A stretch of DNA of 64,000 nt, taken from assembly GCF_013414345.1 (NCBI RefSeq), contig NZ_CP058670.1, forward strand, positions 1,798,001 to 1,862,000. Direction: 5' to 3'. Position 1 is the stretch's first letter. Every line of letters starts with the position of its first letter. Position numbers and translations under genes: made by a program. The stretch is from Microcella indica. Lineage in GTDB: Bacteria; Actinomycetota; Actinomycetes; Actinomycetales; Microbacteriaceae. The notes under the pieces were generated by a model. The model searched no databases, was not told the DNA's origin, and was given only the letters and a program-made list of their open reading frames with translations. Of the stretch, positions 1-8,224 are shown in pieces.

Positions 1-1
1 G

Positions 2-52
2 TGGGTCACGCCGATCGACGAGGCGTGGCGCGCTCAGGTGCTCGCGCGGTAG
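2..52 (+). CDS. C-terminal end of an ABC transporter solute-binding protein (partial)
   Basis: Only the last 16 codons and a TAG stop at 50-52 are inside the window. The peptide reads WVTPIDEAWRAQVLAR, a tail that fits periplasmic-type binding proteins of the iron/thiamine/polyamine importer class. This is an inference from so short a piece. Its position directly in front of two permeases and an ATPase on the same strand supports its being the binding component of that importer. Confidence 0.45.
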   Translation, partial: WVTPIDEAWRAQVLAR

Positions 53-942
53 GGACGACCATCACCGCGCTCGACAGGCAGGCGGCGGGAGTCTCCCCGA
101 GAGGCTCCCGCCGCTGGTCGTCGATCGCGCTCGTGGCCCCCGCGGTGCTCATCGCGCTGTTCGTCGTGGGCGGCGGCATCGGCTTCTCCCTCGTGCAGAG
201 CCTCGGCCTGCTCCCCCTCGTGGGCGAGGCATCGCTGAGCCTCGACGCCTACGTCGCCAACGGAGACGATCTCGCGCGGGGCATCGGCCTCTCGCTCGCG
301 ATCGCGACCGCGTCGACCGTGCTGTCGTGCATCATCGGCCTCACCGCCGCGCTCGTCATCACGCAGGGCCGCAGTACCGGCCGGCTCGTGGCGGGGCTCA
401 GCGCCCTCACGATCCCCATTCCTCACCTCGTCGGCGCCGCATCCGTCGGTCTCCTGCTGAGTGACGCCGGCATCATCCCCCGCCTGTTCGGCATCCCGGG
501 AACCGAGTGGCCCGCCATCGTGGGCGGAACCTGGTGGATCGCGGTCGTGCTCGAGTACACCTGGAAGGAGTCGGCGTTCGTCGCGCTCGTGGTCGCCGGG
601 GTGCTCGCGAGCCGCGTCGCGCGCTACGACGAGACGGCGGCACTGCTGGGCGCATCCCGTGCCCGTCGCCTGCGCCACGTCGTCATCCCGCTCGCACGCC
701 CCGCCGTCATCGTGAGCGCGATCATCATCTTCGTCTACACGCTGGGCTCCTACGAGGTCGCGTGGCTGCTCGGCCGCCCGTACCCCGAGCCGCTGCCCGT
801 GCTCGCCTTCCGCCTGTTCACCTCGATCACGCTCACGGCGCGCCCCGAGGCGGCCGCCGTCGCGGTCGTGACGACGCTCATCTCCCTCGCCGTCGTGGCG
901 CTCGGCATGGCGGCGCTGCGGCGCACGCCCCTGTGGAAGTAG
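25..942 (+). CDS. ABC transporter permease (first of two)
   Basis: An inner-membrane permease subunit of a binding-protein-dependent importer. The protein has about six hydrophobic segments and the cytoplasmic EAA-type loop (YDETAALLGASRARRLRHVV) that contacts the ATPase. GTG at 25 is chosen because the upstream reading frame ends at 52; GTG at 1 is also in frame, so the true N-terminus is uncertain at the window edge. A second permease follows after 9 bp and an ATPase overlaps that one, so the unit is a typical two-permease importer of the iron, thiamine or polyamine class. The substrate cannot be read from the sequence. Confidence 0.8.
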   Translation: MARSGARAVGTTITALDRQAAGVSPRGSRRWSSIALVAPAVLIALFVVGGGIGFSLVQSLGLLPLVGEASLSLDAYVANGDDLARGIGLSLAIATASTVLSCIIGLTAALVITQGRSTGRLVAGLSALTIPIPHLVGAASVGLLLSDAGIIPRLFGIPGTEWPAIVGGTWWIAVVLEYTWKESAFVALVVAGVLASRVARYDETAALLGASRARRLRHVVIPLARPAVIVSAIIIFVYTLGSYEVAWLLGRPYPEPLPVLAFRLFTSITLTARPEAAAVAVVTTLISLAVVALGMAALRRTPLWK

Positions 943-951
943 GGCCGAGCG

Positions 952-1860
952 ATGACGATGATGATCCCCTACGGCCAGCGCGTCACCCCCGACCGCCAGG
1001 CGACCTCGCGCGGCCTCATGCGCCCGCGCCCCGTCGGCCGCGCCGCGCGCATCATCCTGAGCGGGATGCTCGCCCTCTGGTTCGCGCTGCCCCTCGTGCC
1101 CCTGCTGCTGTGGTCGGTCGCGAACCGCTGGTCGTTCCCCGCCCCACTGCCGACCGAGTGGGGATTCGACGGGCTCGGCACGGCGCTCGCGCAGGGCGGG
1201 GTCGAGGCGTTCGGGCGCTCGCTGCTGCTGAGCCTCGCGGTCGCGGCCATCGCGACGCCCGTGGGGGCCATGGCGGCCCGCGCGCTCGCGGTGGGCTCGG
1301 TGCCGGCGCCGCGGCTCGTGAGCGGCATCCTGCTCGCCCCTCTCGCCCTGCCCGCCTTCGTCGCCGTCATGGGCCTCACCGTCGTGCTGCTGCGGATGCG
1401 CGTGCCCGCGGTCGTCGGCGTGCTCCTGCTGCTCGTCGCTGCGGCCCTTCCCTACACGGTGTACACGATGCGCGTCACCTACGCCGCGCACGACCTCGCC
1501 TTCGAGGAGGAGGCTCGCACCCTCGGCGCCTCGCGCTGGCAGGTTCTGTGGCGCGTGCACCTGCCGCTCGTCGCGCCGGGGTTCGCGCGAGCCGCCTTCC
1601 TCGCCTTCCTCGTCGGCTGGAGCGACTACGTCATCACGGTGCTCGTCGGCGGCGGCACGATCGTGACCCTGCCCTTCCTCGTGGGGTCGTTCGCCGCGGG
1701 GGTCGGCAACGATGCGATCGTCGCGGTGCTCTCCCTCAGCGCGATCGTGCCGCCGCTGCTGCTGCTGCTCGCGCTCGGCCGATTCGGCCGCCGATACGCG
1801 GGCGGCACCCGCACTCCGAGCGCCTCGCCGCTCGCCCGATCAGAGAAGGGCTTCCTGTGA
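952..1860 (+). CDS. ABC transporter permease (second of two)
   Basis: The partner permease of the preceding gene, 302 residues with about six membrane spans. Its EAA loop is FEEEARTLGASRWQVLWRVH followed by LPLVAPG, which is how these subunits dock on the ATPase. The start lies in an ATG-rich stretch (952, 958 and 961 are all possible). Its stop overlaps the GTG start of the ATPase in a GTGA tetranucleotide, indicating translational coupling. It probably forms a heterodimer with the upstream permease; the substrate is unknown. Confidence 0.85.
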   Translation: MTMMIPYGQRVTPDRQATSRGLMRPRPVGRAARIILSGMLALWFALPLVPLLLWSVANRWSFPAPLPTEWGFDGLGTALAQGGVEAFGRSLLLSLAVAAIATPVGAMAARALAVGSVPAPRLVSGILLAPLALPAFVAVMGLTVVLLRMRVPAVVGVLLLLVAAALPYTVYTMRVTYAAHDLAFEEEARTLGASRWQVLWRVHLPLVAPGFARAAFLAFLVGWSDYVITVLVGGGTIVTLPFLVGSFAAGVGNDAIVAVLSLSAIVPPLLLLLALGRFGRRYAGGTRTPSASPLARSEKGFL

Positions 1861-2921
1861 GCGCCACGCTGCGCCTCGACGCGCTGACCAAGAGCTTCGA
1901 CGGCCGCGCCAATGCCGTCGACGAAGTGTCGCTGACGGTGGAACCCGGCGAGTGCCTCGCCATTCTCGGCCCCTCCGGCTCGGGCAAGAGCAGCGTGCTG
2001 CGGGCCATCGCGGGTCTCGACTCGCCGACGAGCGGGCGCATCCTCGTCGACGGCACCGATGTCGCGGGTGTCGCGCCGGAGCGCCGCGGCATGGCCATGG
2101 TCTTCCAGCGACCCCTGCTCTTTCCGCACTTGAGCGTGCTCGACAACGTCGCGTTCGCCGCGACGGTCGCGGGCACTCCGCGGGGCGAGGCGAGAGAGTA
2201 TGCGCGCCAGTTCCTGGCGCTCGTGCAGCTCGAGGGCTTCGGAAGCCGACCCGTCACGGCCCTCAGCGGTGGGCAGGAGCAGCGCGTCGCGCTCGCGCGC
2301 GCCCTCGCCGCACGGCCGCGCGTGCTGCTGCTCGATGAGCCGTTTAGCGCTCTCGACCCCGAGCTGCGGGCCGACATGCACGAGCTGCTGGGTCAGCTGC
2401 GCGAGCGCCTCAAGCCCACCGTCGTCATGGTCACGCACGATCGGGACGAAGCGGCGATCGTCGCCGACCGCGTCGCGCTCCTGCGCACGGGGCGGCTTCT
2501 GCAGCACGACACCGTCGAGCGGCTCTACACGCGGCCGGCATCCCTCGACGTCGCGCGCCTCATGGGCGGTCGTATCGAGGTGGCGGGTGTCGTGCGGGAG
2601 GGCGTGCACCGCTCGCCCCTCGGCAGCATCGAGGCACCCGCTGGGGAGTCGTGGGCGGAGGGCGGGGGCGTGCTCGTCGTGCGGCATGAGGCGGTGCACC
2701 TCGCCTCGCCCCCGGTTCCCGCGCCGCAGGGCATGACCGGGGTCACGGCTGTCGTGACGGCGCGGCACGCTCGGGGGCCGCGCGCGGCAATCGAGCTCGC
2801 GGTGGGCTCAGCGACGCTCGCCGCCGAGGTGCCCGCGAGTCGGCCTCTCACCATCGGCCAGGAGGTCGCCGCGCACATTCCGCGCTCAGCATGCACGGTG
2901 GTAACGCCGGTACCCGGGTAG
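1857..2921 (+). CDS. ABC transporter ATP-binding protein
   Basis: The ATPase that powers the two-permease importer upstream. Walker A is GPSGSGKSS, the signature is LSGGQEQRVALARAL, Walker B is VLLLDEPFSALD and the H-loop is VTHDRDEA. About 354 residues, longer than a bare nucleotide-binding domain; the last ~110 residues look like the regulatory TOBE-type domain of the MalK/PotA/FbpC class. GTG at 1857 overlaps the stop of the permease by 4 bp, which decides the start. It ends 20 bp from a convergent gene. Confidence 0.88.
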   Translation: MSATLRLDALTKSFDGRANAVDEVSLTVEPGECLAILGPSGSGKSSVLRAIAGLDSPTSGRILVDGTDVAGVAPERRGMAMVFQRPLLFPHLSVLDNVAFAATVAGTPRGEAREYARQFLALVQLEGFGSRPVTALSGGQEQRVALARALAARPRVLLLDEPFSALDPELRADMHELLGQLRERLKPTVVMVTHDRDEAAIVADRVALLRTGRLLQHDTVERLYTRPASLDVARLMGGRIEVAGVVREGVHRSPLGSIEAPAGESWAEGGGVLVVRHEAVHLASPPVPAPQGMTGVTAVVTARHARGPRAAIELAVGSATLAAEVPASRPLTIGQEVAAHIPRSACTVVTPVPG

Positions 2922-2940
2922 CGGGAGACCGGCAGCTGCG

Positions 2941-4422
2941 CTACCAGCGCGAGGCCGGCTCCTTCATGAGCTCGTCGACGCGGCCGTTCGAGATGCCGGT
3001 CGCGGCGTTGTTCTTCGCCGCCTTGTCCTTGGGCTCGAGAGGCAGCAGCTTGCGCAGGCCGATGTTCTCGATCGGGTCGAGAACCGAGTGCTGCGTGCAC
3101 GCCGGCACGAGCTCGCCCGTCTCGGGGTGGCTCATGGCGTACATGCACGAGCCGAGGCGCTCCTGAGTCTCGAGCAGCTTCGGGTCCTCCGCCACAATGC
3201 CCTTCTTCATCATCTCCCACGCCGGCTTGACCTGCTCGGCGTCCATGAAGTTGTGCACGACGAAGGTCTTGAAGCTCACCTTGCCCTTGCGCGCGGCGCG
3301 CAGGACGGCGCGCAGGCCACCGGCGCGGCGCAGGATGCGCGTCATGAGACCGACGAGCGGGGGGAGGTCTTGCGGGTGGCTCAGAACCGCACGCATGACT
3401 TTGACGGTGAGCGCCCAGCGGGGGATGTCGCCGAAGATCATGCCGCCGTAGTGCTTCAGGAAGCGATCGCGCGCCGCGATGTCCTTGGGCTCATCGGCGT
3501 CGAGCACGCTCGCGAACCGGTTCTCGACCATGACGCCGACCGTGTGGCGGTTGCAGCGCGGGTCGCCGAACTGCACGGCCTTGTGCGGCAGCTCCTGCCC
3601 GACACCGGCCTCGATGCGCTCCCACACGGCGTCGATCGTGACCTCTTCGAAGTTCTCCTTCCAGCGGCGGTCGTCGCCGATGAAGGCGGCCGGCTGGAAC
3701 GACATCATGTCGTAGGGCATCTGCAGCACGTCGCGCGTGACCTCCTCGACCTCGTCGAGGTTGGTGGGCGTCACGGTCATGTTGTGCGCGAGGTAGGAGT
3801 CGACCTTGTGCTGCTTCTTGAGGTCGAGGAACATCTGCGCGAACTTCTCGCGGAACGGGTTCAGCTCGGCCTCGTTCTTGGGGCGCACGGCGCCGGTGCG
3901 TCCGCGCATGAGCGAGTCGAAGTGCGCGGCGAACGACACCTTCTTGAAGGCGGGCTTTCCGGTCTCGTCGAGGACGACGTCGAGCAGGTACTGGTAGTCG
4001 AAGTCGCCGTGCGTCATCGACATGGGCTCGCGGCCGACGGCGCGCATGGCCTGCAGCGCCGCACGGTGGTCCTCGGGCGCGAGCAGGCTCACCTCGCCGC
4101 CGATGAGCTGGGCGTGCGCGCGGGGGCCGCGGATCTCGCGCAGGTAGTTCATCTGCTTCGTGACCTCGGTAACGGTGTGATTGCCGTCGATGCGCACCTT
4201 GTTCGCGTCGGCCGAGTGGTAGCACGGCGAGCACGTCAGGTTGCACTTGGGGAAGACGCCGTGCGTGCCCTCGCAGCCGACGGCGCACTTGCCGAGAAGT
4301 TGCTCCGGCGTGCGGGCGTGCTCCGGCAGCTCTGCCCAGCGCTTGTCGAGGGCCCGCCGAGTGTCCGGGTGGATCGGGCGCGTCTCCAGCTCGATGCGAC
4401 GGGCGAATGAAACCAGTGACAT
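2941..4422 (-). CDS. Radical SAM domain protein of unknown substrate
   Basis: A 493-residue protein with the radical SAM cluster motif CNLTCSPC near residue 60 (Cys-x3-Cys-x2-Cys) and a GGE motif (LIGGEVSLL) downstream that normally contacts S-adenosylmethionine. Further cysteines in the N-terminal 50 residues and around SCMYAMSHPETGELVPAC near the C-terminus may bind another iron-sulfur cluster. ATG at 4422 has a GAGGAG ribosome-binding site a few bases upstream. The gene stands alone between a convergent transporter operon and an M23-like gene, so context does not reveal what it modifies. Confidence 0.8.
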   Translation of the reverse strand: MSLVSFARRIELETRPIHPDTRRALDKRWAELPEHARTPEQLLGKCAVGCEGTHGVFPKCNLTCSPCYHSADANKVRIDGNHTVTEVTKQMNYLREIRGPRAHAQLIGGEVSLLAPEDHRAALQAMRAVGREPMSMTHGDFDYQYLLDVVLDETGKPAFKKVSFAAHFDSLMRGRTGAVRPKNEAELNPFREKFAQMFLDLKKQHKVDSYLAHNMTVTPTNLDEVEEVTRDVLQMPYDMMSFQPAAFIGDDRRWKENFEEVTIDAVWERIEAGVGQELPHKAVQFGDPRCNRHTVGVMVENRFASVLDADEPKDIAARDRFLKHYGGMIFGDIPRWALTVKVMRAVLSHPQDLPPLVGLMTRILRRAGGLRAVLRAARKGKVSFKTFVVHNFMDAEQVKPAWEMMKKGIVAEDPKLLETQERLGSCMYAMSHPETGELVPACTQHSVLDPIENIGLRKLLPLEPKDKAAKNNAATGISNGRVDELMKEPASRW

Positions 4423-4548
4423 GGGGGCTCCTCGTGCAATCGGTCGGCGGTGGCCTGACTGTGACGCGCTCGCGCCAGTCTATGCACGGGGTATTCGGAG
4501 CGGTCCCTTCCGCAGGTTGGTACCGCACGAGATCTGGTGAGACGCCTG

Positions 4549-5232
4549 CTATCCAGCCGCCCGATTGGCGCGCAACCACGGGAGCGGACTGATTTTGACT
4601 CCGTCGAGTTCTAGCTCGAAATGCAAGTTCGGTGCGGTCGTCACACCCGTGGAACCCAGCAGGCCGATCACGTCTCCGCCCCGTACGTCGTCGCCGACTT
4701 GATAGGGATTCGAATCCTCGATCAGGTGAGCGTAGAGGCTCACGACGCGCTGCCCATTGACGACATGCTCGATCGTCATCCAATACCCCAGGCTACCGGC
4801 GATGCCTGCGGGAGTACCGACCTCTGTCACCACGCCGTCTGCCATGGCTCGAATCTCCGTTCCATAGGACAGAGCCCAGTCCACTCCGCGGTGATTCGTC
4901 GAGCACGCCCCGCAGGCTGCCTCACGGAGGCCGAACCCACTCGACACAGCAAAGTCACCCACGGGGTACATGATCGGCGGCCGAACATCCATCGTGATCT
5001 CCTCCCGCTCGAGCAGGGGCATCGTCGCCAGCTCGCTCGGCTCGAAGGTCTGCTCGGGAGGCGCAGCGGCAGCCCTCTCCTCGCTCGAGGTCGCGGCGAT
5101 CGCCGTCATGCCGGTCGGCAGGACGGCCGCGGTGGCGACGATCACGGCGGCGGCGGCCAGCAGCCGGTGCCGAAAGCGATAGGGGTCGAGGTGCGCAGTG
5201 CGCACGGCAGAGACGTAGAGCGAGTGGAGCAT
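4549..5232 (-). CDS. M23-family (LytM-like) peptidase-fold protein, possibly degenerate
   Basis: A secreted or membrane-anchored protein with a lysostaphin/LytM domain in its C-terminal half. An N-terminal hydrophobic segment (VIVATAAVLPTGMTAIA) serves as signal or anchor. Zinc ligands are visible in NHRGVDWA (His-x3-Asp), and YAHL is present. The final HxH motif is changed: the sequence is APNLHFELELDG where active enzymes normally have PHLHFE, so one catalytic histidine is Asn. It may be a non-catalytic cell-wall binding or regulatory form. ATG at 5232 is chosen for the signal-like N-terminus; an in-frame ATG at 5352 would add 40 arginine- and proline-rich residues. Confidence 0.72.
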   Translation of the reverse strand: MLHSLYVSAVRTAHLDPYRFRHRLLAAAAVIVATAAVLPTGMTAIAATSSEERAAAAPPEQTFEPSELATMPLLEREEITMDVRPPIMYPVGDFAVSSGFGLREAACGACSTNHRGVDWALSYGTEIRAMADGVVTEVGTPAGIAGSLGYWMTIEHVVNGQRVVSLYAHLIEDSNPYQVGDDVRGGDVIGLLGSTGVTTAPNLHFELELDGVKISPLPWLRANRAAG

Positions 5233-5454
5233 AAGAGGTATCGGCAATCTTGGTGGCGGCCATCGGGGCCGGGGACACGGTCGGTGCACGTCGTTGCGCA
5301 ACTGCTCCTCGGTAGGGAGCCGGAGGTCATCGTGACGGGCCCGGCGGATCATTCACACCGGGAGCACTCGCTCCTCGCCGACCCATCTGGTCGACCCTCC
5401 ACGGTACGACGCGAACATGGGAAACCCCTGATCGGGGCACCCAGACAGTGTTCG

Positions 5455-6534
5455 CTAGACGAATGCCGCGCCGAAGAGGAGGCCGAGAAGATAGGTCACG
5501 GCCGCCGCGCCGTAGCCGATCGCGAGCTGCCGCAAGGCGCGCTTGCCGGGCGAGGCGCCCGAGAGCACCCCGACGATCCCACCGGTGAGCAGGAGCGCGG
5601 CGCCGACGAGGACCGCCGCGGTGAGAACCGCGATGATGCCCTCCAGGCCCACGAGATACGGGATGACGGGGATGACCGCCCCAGACGCGAAAAACGCGAA
5701 GCTCGACCCGGCAGCACCCCACGCCGACCCCACTGCCTCGTGCTCGTCGACAGGCGCCGCGGGGCCGAGCCGCTCACGCCGGCCTGCGCCCGTCGCGCCG
5801 ATGACGGCCGCCGCCCGCGCTTCGGCATCCGCTTCGCTCATGCCGCGCGCTCGATAGACGAGCGCCAGCTCGTTCGCGTCGACGTCGAGATCGGCGACCG
5901 CCGTGTGCGCATCAGGGTCGGGGGTGGAGGCCGCGAGCAGTTCGCGCTGCGAGCGCACCGACACGAACTCGCCCGCCGCCATGGAGAGTGCACCCGCCAG
6001 GAGCCCCGCGAGGCCCGTGAACAGTACCGTCCCGGTCGCCACGCCCGTCGCTCCGATGCCGAGCACGAGTGCCAGGTTGCTCACGAGGCCGTCGTTCGCG
6101 CCGAACACCGCTGCCCGGAAGGAACCGGCCAGCCGTTGCCGCCCGCGCGCCGCGAGCCCGCGCACCACCTCGCCGTGGATGCGCTCGTCGGCGGCCATCG
6201 CGGGCGTGGCATCGGCATCCCGCTCATAGGGCGACCGCGACTCGGCACGCTGAGCGAGGGCGAGCACGAAGACGCTGCCGAATCGGCGCGCGAAGAAGGC
6301 GAGGATGCGCGTGCGCACCGAGACTGCGGGCACGCGCGCGGCATGCGGGCCCAAGAGCTCGAGCCAGTGCGCCTCATGGCGACCCTCGGCGTCGGCGAGC
6401 GCCAGAAGAATAGCGCGCTCCTCCCCCTCACGACGTACCGCGAGGTCGCGGTAGACGGCGGCTTCGGCGCGCTCATCGGCCAGATAGCGTCGCCACCGGC
6501 GGATCTCGGCGGGGCGCGGCGCAGGGTCGGTCAT
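5455..6534 (-). CDS. Ferritin-like/VIT fusion (Er-VIT type) iron or manganese transporter
   Basis: Two parts are visible. The N-terminal ~130 residues are helical with ferritin-like ExxH elements (AEGRHEAHW and DERIHGEVV), expected to bind a di-iron centre in rubrerythrin-type domains. The rest is a VIT1/CCC1 membrane transporter with the start motif VFGANDGLVSNLALVLG, the segment MAAGEFVSVRSQ, and five predicted spans. The family moves Fe2+ or Mn2+ across membranes, and the erythrin-VIT fusion is known in bacteria. It is 359 residues, a normal length for the fusion. It is transcribed away from the M23-like gene's upstream region with no operon partner. Confidence 0.86.
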   Translation of the reverse strand: MTDPAPRPAEIRRWRRYLADERAEAAVYRDLAVRREGEERAILLALADAEGRHEAHWLELLGPHAARVPAVSVRTRILAFFARRFGSVFVLALAQRAESRSPYERDADATPAMAADERIHGEVVRGLAARGRQRLAGSFRAAVFGANDGLVSNLALVLGIGATGVATGTVLFTGLAGLLAGALSMAAGEFVSVRSQRELLAASTPDPDAHTAVADLDVDANELALVYRARGMSEADAEARAAAVIGATGAGRRERLGPAAPVDEHEAVGSAWGAAGSSFAFFASGAVIPVIPYLVGLEGIIAVLTAAVLVGAALLLTGGIVGVLSGASPGKRALRQLAIGYGAAAVTYLLGLLFGAAFV

Positions 6535-6617
6535 CCGGTCATCCTGCCAGCGGCCTCCCTCGCTCCGCAGTTCGGCGGCCCGAAAGCCCCATCACGAGGT
6601 AGATCACGCGAGGGCGG

Positions 6618-7115
6618 CTACCAGCCCCACGTGCCGGGCGCGCCCTTGAACGGCCCGACGATGCTCGCCGTGATCCAGCCGCCGTAGAAGTCGCCCTCCT
6701 GCGCCTGCACGACCTCGCCGTCGACGGTGCAGCGGTCCATGCGGCCCGGGTACACCGAGACGAAGCCCCCGATCGACTCGAAGCCAGGGCTCGGGCTCGC
6801 GTAGTACCAGGCGCTGCGCGGCGCAGACTCCGTGCCGCTCACGACGTCGTAGTACTGCGCGCGGCCCTTGAACTCGCAGAACGAGGTGCCCTCGGCCGGC
6901 ACGAGAGAACCTTCGACGAAGTCCCCCGGCGGCAGGTAGAACGCGGGCGGATGGCTCGTCTCGAGCACGCGCACCGCTCGCGTCGACTCGGCAATAGTGC
7001 GGCCGCCGAATTCGACGGTCACGCGGGCGTGCACGGGTTCGACGCGGGGTGGGCGCGGGTAGTCCCAGACGGACTCCTGGCCGGGCCCGGGCTTCTGGCG
7101 CTGAGGTCGAGGCAT
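6618..7115 (-). CDS. DUF427 domain protein
   Basis: A 165-residue protein built largely of the DUF427 fold: VEFGGRTIAESTRAVRVLET, then FCEFKGRAQYYDVV, AWYYASPSPGF and the end motif GWITASIVGPFKG. DUF427 proteins are small single-domain proteins with no agreed function. ATG at 7115 sits 1 bp after the TGA of the preceding gene (bases TGACATG on the minus strand), so the two are translationally coupled. An in-frame extension to 7220 would overlap that gene heavily and is rejected. It ends close to the convergent-side VIT gene. Confidence 0.82.
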   Translation of the reverse strand: MPRPQRQKPGPGQESVWDYPRPPRVEPVHARVTVEFGGRTIAESTRAVRVLETSHPPAFYLPPGDFVEGSLVPAEGTSFCEFKGRAQYYDVVSGTESAPRSAWYYASPSPGFESIGGFVSVYPGRMDRCTVDGEVVQAQEGDFYGGWITASIVGPFKGAPGTWGW

Positions 7116-7116
7116 G

Positions 7117-7662
7117 TCAGAACCCGAAATCGCCGAAGTCGCCGAACCCGCCGCCCGCATCACCGAACGCATCGGCACCCGGGTCGGCGTCGGCGCCGGC
7201 ACCCGCATCTGCACCAGCATCGGTGAGCCCTGCGTCGACCGGCGGCAGGAAGGCGCTCACGATCGCCGAGCCGATGACATAGCCCGCGACCGTGCCGAGC
7301 AGCGAGGCCCCGAGCATCTGGCCGAACCCTGGGCCGGCGAGCGAGCGTTCCATCGTGCCAGGCTGCCGCAGCTCAGATCGGGTGGCCGACTGCGCGAGCG
7401 ACTGGGGGTCGTCGGCGCGAGGCGCATCCCCCGCCGGCGCGTTCTCGGTGAGCTGCGCGAAGACGAGGCGGCGCTGCTCGGGGGTGAGCTTCGCGAAGGC
7501 CTCGGCGTGCACCTGCTCGATCGCCTCGGGAGGCGCCGTCTCGAGCAGGTAGCGATAGCGCTCGACGGCGCGCTCATCGTCGCCGCGAACGCCGCGCGGG
7601 GCGTCGTCGCGGGCCTGCGGTTCCGGCGTGGGGGCGCCGAACAGTCGGTCGAAGAAACTCAT
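7117..7662 (-). CDS. Hypothetical protein with acidic N-terminal half, hydrophobic segment and Gly/Asp/Ala-rich tail
   Basis: A 181-residue protein starting MSFFDRLFG at ATG 7662 with a GGGAGG ribosome-binding site. The N-terminal half contains a charged helical stretch (AVERYRYLLETAPPEAIEQV, then LTPEQRRLVFAQL). One hydrophobic segment (MLGASLLGTVAGYVIGSAIV) follows, and the tail is a low-complexity Gly/Asp/Ala sequence ending GFGDFGDFGF. I do not recognise an enzymatic domain. The shape suggests a membrane-tethered protein, and the DUF427 gene directly downstream is coupled to it. Confidence 0.65.
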   Translation of the reverse strand: MSFFDRLFGAPTPEPQARDDAPRGVRGDDERAVERYRYLLETAPPEAIEQVHAEAFAKLTPEQRRLVFAQLTENAPAGDAPRADDPQSLAQSATRSELRQPGTMERSLAGPGFGQMLGASLLGTVAGYVIGSAIVSAFLPPVDAGLTDAGADAGAGADADPGADAFGDAGGGFGDFGDFGF

Positions 7663-7825
7663 GGGTCCTCCCGAGGGTGCGATGAGCCCCACGCTACGGC
7701 GCGACGATAGGGAGGGGCTGAGTGACAGCCCGGTAACAACTCGGTGAAGGATGTTCTCGCGTGCACCTTTGTGCACTACTGTGAGCCATGAAGTTGATAC
7801 GCCTCGGCGATCCGAAACATGCAGT

Positions 7826-7854
7826 GTTACAGCAGCAGGTTGCTCTCGTATAGA
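7826..7854 (+). promoter_or_regulatory. Predicted promoter of the cold-shock gene
   Basis: A -35-like GTTACA at 7826-7831 and a -10 TATAGA at 7849-7854 are separated by 17 bp. Transcription would start near 7861, leaving a leader of about 64 nucleotides in front of the cold-shock coding region. This is a consensus match by eye only. Confidence 0.5.
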
Positions 7855-7870
7855 GCAGGATTCATGAGTG

Positions 7871-7899
7871 GTTCGACTGGTGGTTTCGACAGTCGAAAC
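7871..7899 (+). promoter_or_regulatory. Two mutually exclusive hairpins in the cold-shock leader
   Basis: GTTTCG (7883-7888) can pair with CGAAAC (7894-7899) around ACAGT. Alternatively TTCGACTG (7872-7879) can pair with CAGTCGAA (7890-7897) around a 10-base loop. The two use the same right arm, so only one can form at a time. They lie 25-50 bases upstream of the start codon of a cold-shock gene, where temperature-dependent refolding is known for cspA in E. coli. A switching role here is inference. Confidence 0.4.
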
Positions 7900-7924
7900 T
7901 CCGTGAGCAACAAGGAGTCAGTAA

Positions 7925-8128
7925 ATGACGACAGGCACTGTTAAGTGGTTCAACGCCGAAAAGGGTTTCGGCTTCATCACCCCCGATGACGGAAGCGCCG
8001 ACGTGTTCGCGCACTTCTCCGCCATCCAGTCGAGCGGCTACCGCTCGCTCGACGAGAACCAGAAGGTCGAGTTCGACGTCGCGCAGGGCCCCAAGGGTCT
8101 GCAGGCTGAGAACATCCGCCCCATCTAG
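7925..8128 (+). CDS. Cold-shock protein, CspA family
   Basis: A 67-residue single cold-shock domain, full length for the family. It starts [18 protein letters not shown], with the RNP1 motif KGFGFI and the RNP2-like DVFAHF that bind single-stranded RNA and DNA. These proteins act as RNA chaperones in the cytoplasm. An AAGGAG site lies about 8 bases upstream of ATG 7925. The gene is monocistronic, with a predicted promoter, a structured leader and a terminator hairpin after it. Which paralogue (cspA, cspB and so on) it is cannot be told. Confidence 0.95.
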   Translation: MTTGTVKWFNAEKGFGFITPDDGSADVFAHFSAIQSSGYRSLDENQKVEFDVAQGPKGLQAENIRPI

Positions 8129-8176
8129 TTCGACCCCTTGCGTCTCGGCGGGCTTGCTCGCCGATGACTGAACGAC

Positions 8177-8206
8177 AGCCGCCTCCCGACGACGTGGGGC
8201 GGCTTT
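8177..8206 (+). terminator. Hairpin terminator after the cold-shock gene
   Basis: AGCCGCC pairs with GGCGGCT, extended by CC/GG around a one-base bulge, and is followed by TTCG. It lies about 50 bp after the stop codon, between the cold-shock gene and a convergent gene. The T-run is short, as is common in high-GC actinobacteria. Confidence 0.6.
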
Positions 8207-8224
8207 CGTCGTTCCTGGGCCTGC

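Noticed and set aside
4700-4740. A tRNA T-loop-like GGATTCGAATCC
   Set aside because: It lies inside the M23-like coding region. No acceptor, D or anticodon arms can be built around it, and the palindrome explains the match.
5233-5454. A c-di-AMP or other riboswitch upstream of the M23-like gene
   Set aside because: Such elements often precede wall hydrolase genes in actinobacteria, but I could not find conserved core motifs or a convincing nested structure in these 222 bp.
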